Shown: positions 59,842 to 64,000 of the stretch, one piece after another
Position numbering within the stretch: position 1 is the stretch's first letter
Layout of the letters: the number at the start of each line of letters is the position of its first letter
NCBI GenBank assembly: GCA_029747015.1
Contig: JAKOGI010000026.1
Coordinates: forward strand, 1,286,817 to 1,350,816
Length of the DNA stretch: 64,000 bases
Direction of reading: 5' to 3'
DNA from: Carnegiea gigantea
Lineage: Eukaryota; Streptophyta; Magnoliopsida; Caryophyllales; Cactaceae
Notes under the pieces: generated by a model
What the model was told of the DNA's origin: nothing
The model's database searches: none
What the model saw: only the letters and a program-made list of their open reading frames with translations
Position numbers and translations under genes: made by a program

Positions 59842-60835
59842 TTTTTGGATGTATCTAAGTGTATGATGGACATATTTTTCCTTGTATTAAGTATTTATGA
59901 AATAAAGAATGATGCTTCTTTTCAAATGTTCATAAATATACACGCACATTATTAAGTACATTCAAACGTCACCAGGCTTCTGATTGGCCTAGTTATATAG
60001 GTAATCACCCTGACACTTGAGTAGCGGATAGCATAAGACTGAATCACATTGATGCTAGGTGTGCAATATTGATTACTCATACTAGGAGTGTATGAATAAA
60101 AGAACATAGTCGCCTTAGTCAGTCTAAGATGAGACTCAGGGGAGTAGAATATGAAATAAGTTTTCATATCAAAGCCTTATAGTCGAATCTTGAGTGATGA
60201 GGCCAACGTTAAGTATGTTGATCTAGCAACTTAGGCTGGGTTTTTAGGTAAAAGCCATACTTATGATTCACACGGCATAGAAGAGTGACATGCCCAACTT
60301 AGCGGAAGCTATGCCATGGCATACCCTCATACTATGTGTGCTAAATGCGAACCTATTTGATGAGTGACAAGCGAGTTCCCTTTGCTTGTCACTATGTGAC
60401 CTTCATTGACAATACTCTTTGACTTAGAGTTATAATATGAAGCCAAAGCATGATCTTGCTATTTTAATGTGTTTTTCCAAGGGCCAAGATGTATACGGTA
60501 CAATGGAACACATTAGAAAAGAAGTTATGCTATGATTGAATATTTTTAACTACCTAACAAAGAATCATTTCCCCATCACCATATCTAGCCCGGGCGATTA
60601 TATTCAGTATATAATCAATTGATATATCAAGCATAAAGGAAAACTATATGCCATTAGTGATGTTTTTGAATGATTCGGGGTATTGATATTTTGTGAAAGT
60701 ATTATATCAATTAGATGGTGACTTGATGTAATACTACTATTTTTTTAATCACATGCACCATTTCCAGTATGATGTGTAAGGAAATTTATTGGCAAAGAGA
60801 TATGAGATTCATGGTCTTTGACACTGAGGGGGAAC
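59842..60835 (+). other. 3' non-coding part of the copia element
   Basis: No coding. It ends in the purine tract ACTGAGGGGGAAC (60823-60835) before the 3' LTR. Confidence 0.6.
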
Positions 60836-61200
60836 TGTTGACCAGTAACAGTCACAATAATGAACTATAATCTCATAATTGACTCAGCTGTTACGAAAGA
60901 GATTAATTCTGCATTAATTAATAATAATCACCCATTAATTCCTTGATTCTATTTGAGACTATGTGCCATTATAAAAGGGTGTAGATCAAGGAATGGGACA
61001 GAACAGCAGCAAGCAAAAATCATTCCTTAGATCTAATCGTCTCTCTACCCTCTCCCTCAAATAACCTAGCCATCTGTGAATGTTCGGGTTTTGAGCGTGA
61101 CTACTTGGTGATTCTGGTAGCCACCACAATCGTGGATAGCAATCAAACAGACGAGGTCCGGATTCTGCTTTCGCAATCGAGGAAATCTCTATTACCAACA
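60836..61200 (+). repeat. 3' LTR of the copia element at 52122
   Basis: 365 bases, TGTTGACCAGTAACAG to CTATTACCAACA, followed by the target duplication CAAAG at 61201-61205. Confidence 0.9.
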
Positions 61201-61205
61201 CAAAG

Positions 61206-61639
61206 AAGTGTTGTCATCATACAAATGACTTTATGCAGTCTATTCATACAAAAAGTGGCAAAAGCACCATAGTGATGACCATATGCTAATCTTTTTGTTA
61301 CCCACTATGTAAACATCACCACTGTCAATCCAAAGGTTCTTTTCCCCCTCTTTTTGTTCATGAGTGGGGGTAGAGGTTTTCTCTTATCTTATTGTCGCAT
61401 AGATTAGAGTGCTTATTGCTAATGATGAAAAATACTGATATCATTGACTGACCCGTTCTTAGTCTCTGCTTATGTAACGCCGACTATATGTCAGAGATCC
61501 AGTATGTATGAATTAGCATCTAAGGGTGGAACAATTTATTGCTGATAGACTCAGATTGTTTGCAATATCTTGATAATTTCTCAGACTCTTCCCTTATCAG
61601 CTTATCAATTATCAATGTTTTCATGCGTAACAATTCCAG
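61206..61639 (+). other. CLC intron remainder, expected exon absent
   Basis: This 434-bp stretch plus 51982-52121 is all the non-transposon sequence between the first two surviving CLC exons. Read in all forward frames, it holds nothing like the missing exon with the first membrane helix. Confidence 0.6.
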
Positions 61640-61819
61640 TATAGATACCTAAAGGCTTTTCTTGCATATGCTGGTTGCAACATGGGGTTGGCCACAGCTG
61701 TTGGAGCACTTTGTTCCTATATTGCTCCTGATGTTAGATATGATATCCTTGAGGTCAAAGCTTCTCTTAATGGTGTTAATGCTCCTTCAATATTGGCAGT
61801 AAGTATTCTATTTGTGAAG

Positions 61820-62719
61820 GTAGTTTCTTGCTTGGATATCTTGCTAAAGAAATCCTTGGGGATTTTTTTTCTCAATAATTGAATCTTAAATGCTTTGTCA
61901 AAAGTTAAAACTAAGCTTATGATGCTCTTATATATATGATTCAAACATTAATAATTGGTGCCCTTCTTAAGAGATCAAAAGGCTATAAGATCATTTACAT
62001 ATGATACTTTCACTTAGAGTTGAGCTTTACTCCATTAAATGGAGGATCTTCCATTTTGAAGATCATGTGTTGCTCTTAATTATAATTGTATCACTTGAAT
62101 GTGTCTCTTATACATACCATTATCCAGTGATAAAAGTCTCAACCCACACCCAAACCCAACAAAAATCTATTATAAGAGAGGTGTCTTCCTTTTCAATTCA
62201 ATAAGTTGTGTGCATCACTACATCTTAACCTACTTAAAGATTGCAATGTTAGCATTCATGTGTCATTACTTTGTGGTGCTTACTATATACAAATAAGCCA
62301 ATCAAGAGGATCAAACTGATACAGGTAAAAATATTAGCCATCTAGATAACAATCCTTAGTACGAGACCTTCCTCTTCTGATAATCCATGCATTCATTTGA
62401 GTACTTTTTAGAACTAATAGTGGTAATATTATCAACATGGTTTTTAATTTACACTGAATGGCATGATTCTATAGCTTGGCATCAGACTTTGTATTTATGG
62501 CTCCCCTACCAAGAACTAATTTCATAAACCTACATGTCATCCACTTGTAGGAAAAGCTGGAACATTGTTCAAGTCTATGGGCAAATCAACAGGTAAAAGT
62601 TGTCCTAAAAATGGGTGAAAAAGGATTATTTTATGTGTGTAAATTGAAAGTGAGACAATTTATTCACACAGAAGAGTATTTCTTTGCAAGTGTTAACTAA
62701 CCAAAAATAATATGATCAA
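61820..62719 (+). other. CLC intron between the second and third surviving exons
   Basis: Donor GTAGTT at 61820. At the acceptor end the bases before the exon are AA, where AG is required. No other feature seen. Confidence 0.5.
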
Positions 62720-63620
62720 ATTTTTGGTTGTATTCTTGGTGTTTCTAAGGGTTCTATAGTTAGCAAGGAAGGACCTATGGTGCACACTAGTGCTTGCATT
62801 GCCAACTTACGTGGCCAAGGTGGTTCTCACAAGGAAGGTCTAAATTGGGCTTGGCTACGATATTTCAAGAATGATCAAGACCGGAGAGATTTAGTCATAT
62901 GTGGTGTTATTACTGGAGCGGCTGCGGCTTTTCTCACACCGGTTGGTGGTGTCTTTCTTGCCCTTAAAGAAGCAGCTTCCTAGTATGCCTTTGCGTCAAG
63001 TCTCCTTCAAAGTTGTTTTACAAGATAAGTGTTTTGGACTAAATATCCATGACCTAAACTCAGCACGAAGTGATATTGCTCCTACCGAACTCAAAACCAA
63101 CCCAAAATCTCATCAACCTAAAAATTAACCCAACCTAAACTCCGATCAAATGATGATCTGACCACTATAGTATCCATTTATTCTCATTCTATATGACTAG
63201 TTTAGTTTATATCGATGTTCACATGCAACTAGTAGTTAGATTGGCAAAATTTTTGGAGAAGGGAAGGATTGTATTTAATAAAGTGAACCCAATACTGCTA
63301 ATTATATAAACTATCATTATTACATCATGATCATTTTTCATAATTCAGGTGGGGGAGTGCTCTTCTCTGGAGGACATTTTTCACCACTACCCTAGTGTCC
63401 ATGGTTTTAAGAGGCTTTATTCAATATTGTTGGACTATAAACTGCGAGTTGTTCGTTAAGGTTGGGCTGATAATCTATTATGTAAATGCAGCCAAAATAA
63501 CATACAACAGTTATGATTTACAGGCAATCATATTTCTTGGAGTTGCTGGTGGTGTTTTGGGAAGCTTATATAACTATTTTGTAGACAAGATTGCCCACAT
63601 TTACGGCTTTGTTAATGAGC

Positions 63621-63912
63621 ATGCCCTTATGGCCTCTCATTTTATGCTGTTCTGCATCTTTTTGTCACACACCCTTCTTTTTTCCTCTTTCACTTCATAT
63701 TTCATTTTAAGGCCTATAAGTGACCTAGAAAACTTACTCGTACCCTTATACTAACCTATATGATAGCATTAAGACCCAAAATAGGGGAACTTGAGTTTCT
63801 TTTCGGGCAATATTGCTTGTGATTTCCAGGCAAAGTTGTTCGACTAGTTAATTATAGAGCCCCTGACCCTGACCTGAACTGACCCAATTTGAAACAGATA
63901 CGGAAGTTCTAC
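63621..63912 (+). other. CLC sequence decaying into intron
   Basis: After VDKIAHIYGFVNE the match to CLC proteins stops (family members continue NEKGP). No clear splice donor. It ends at the start of the next LTR. Confidence 0.4.
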
Positions 63913-64000
63913 TGTTCAACCCAAAATTATAATATTTCATGTCCTTTTACTACTAATATTTGCTCATAATAAATTACCTAATTAGATTTTTAATATGTTT
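63913..64000 (+). repeat. Start of an LTR of the same family as 57247-58715
   Basis: TGTTCAACCCAAAATTATAA and the following 80 or so bases match the beginning of the solo LTR with scattered differences. It is cut by the window edge, so solo or full-length cannot be decided. Confidence 0.75.

Larger units (their letters stand above)
52122..61200 (+). mobile_element. Older Ty1/copia retrotransposon in the CLC gene
   Basis: LTRs TGTTGACC...ACCAACA at 52122-52473 (352 bp) and 60836-61200 (365 bp), primer site, decayed gag-pol, polypurine tract and the target duplication CAAAG. It lies in the intron between the first and second surviving CLC exons. A 1469-bp solo LTR of another family interrupts its RT. 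Its leader (52487-54099) is unusually long and non-coding, and about 1 kb without coding follows the pol stop. LTR divergence by eye is clearly larger than in the copia at 46771. Confidence 0.92.
51786..63620 (+). pseudogene. CLC-type anion channel gene (CLC-c/g-like), decayed
   Basis: Exons seen: 51786-51981 (N-terminus, with QPLLRHRSNSSSQITIIGAN and IESL), 61640-61819 (LAYAGCNMGLATAVGALC), 62720-62982 (SKEGPMVHTSACIA, KNDQDRRDL, TPVGGVFLAL) and 63349 to about 63620 (GSALLWRTFF, GVAGGVLGSLYNYFVDK). They fit plant vacuolar or Golgi CLC exchangers/channels in order. Missing or damaged: the exon between the first and second (about 70 residues, first membrane helix); the filter motif GSGIPE, which reads VRYDILE; the AG before 62720, which is AA; and Trp after EAAS, which becomes TAG across the 62982/63349 junction. 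Gly before KEGP is Ser and the LEE pair reads LKE. The gating Glu in KEGP remains. The C-terminus and CBS domains would lie beyond the window. Almost certainly non-functional. Confidence 0.88.

Overview
This is nuclear DNA of a flowering plant, most likely a dicot. It is AT-rich, its genes have introns, and about three quarters of it is transposon or virus-derived sequence in several states of decay. Only two host genes are visible. One is an intact-looking O-fucosyltransferase-like gene of seven coding exons (18415-21652). The other is a decayed CLC-type anion channel gene similar to plant CLC-c/CLC-g (start codon at 51786, further exons at 61640-63620, continuing beyond the right edge). No tRNA, rRNA, CRISPR or bacterial-type feature was seen.

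Layout from left to right. (1) 456-7100: a nearly full-length decayed endogenous pararetrovirus of the family Caulimoviridae. It has a tRNA-Met primer site, a coiled-coil ORF, coat then movement protein, protease-RT-RNase H, a transactivator-like ORF, and a TATA promoter with a polyA signal. (2) 7640-17250: a dead L1-type LINE, split at 12144-16459 by a non-autonomous LTR element that carries only a gag remnant. That element has a 5-bp target duplication, and a 380-bp foreign insert sits in its 5' LTR. (3) 17620-22000: the O-fucosyltransferase gene. (4) 24980-28080: a tandem repeat and a decayed MuDR-type transposase. (5) 28635-29646: a short hAT element with a perfect 8-bp target duplication. 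(6) 29818-33760: a non-autonomous CACTA element with a TAG duplication and subterminal repeats. (7) 35740-36990, minus strand: an unidentified decayed protein region. (8) 37151-44625, minus strand: a rearranged tandem pair of Ty3/gypsy elements sharing a truncated middle LTR. (9) 45003-45178: CA and TA microsatellites. (10) 46771-51785: a young Ty1/copia element whose 5-bp target duplication is the CLC start codon region. (11) 52122-61200: an older Ty1/copia element in the CLC gene, itself carrying a 1.47-kb solo LTR (57247-58715). A second member of that solo-LTR family begins at 63913 and runs off the window.

The insertions date each other. The LINE predates the LTR element inside it. The copia at 52122 predates the solo LTR inside it. 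The copia at 46771 has LTRs with six differences in 206 bp, so it is the youngest dated insertion. The CLC gene has taken at least three LTR-element hits and has lost an exon, a filter motif, a splice acceptor and a Trp codon, so it looks like a pseudogene. Nothing here is convincingly a new biological system. The best leads are the pararetrovirus copy, the start-codon insertion into the CLC gene, the tandem gypsy array and the foreign insert in the 5' LTR at 12771-13150.
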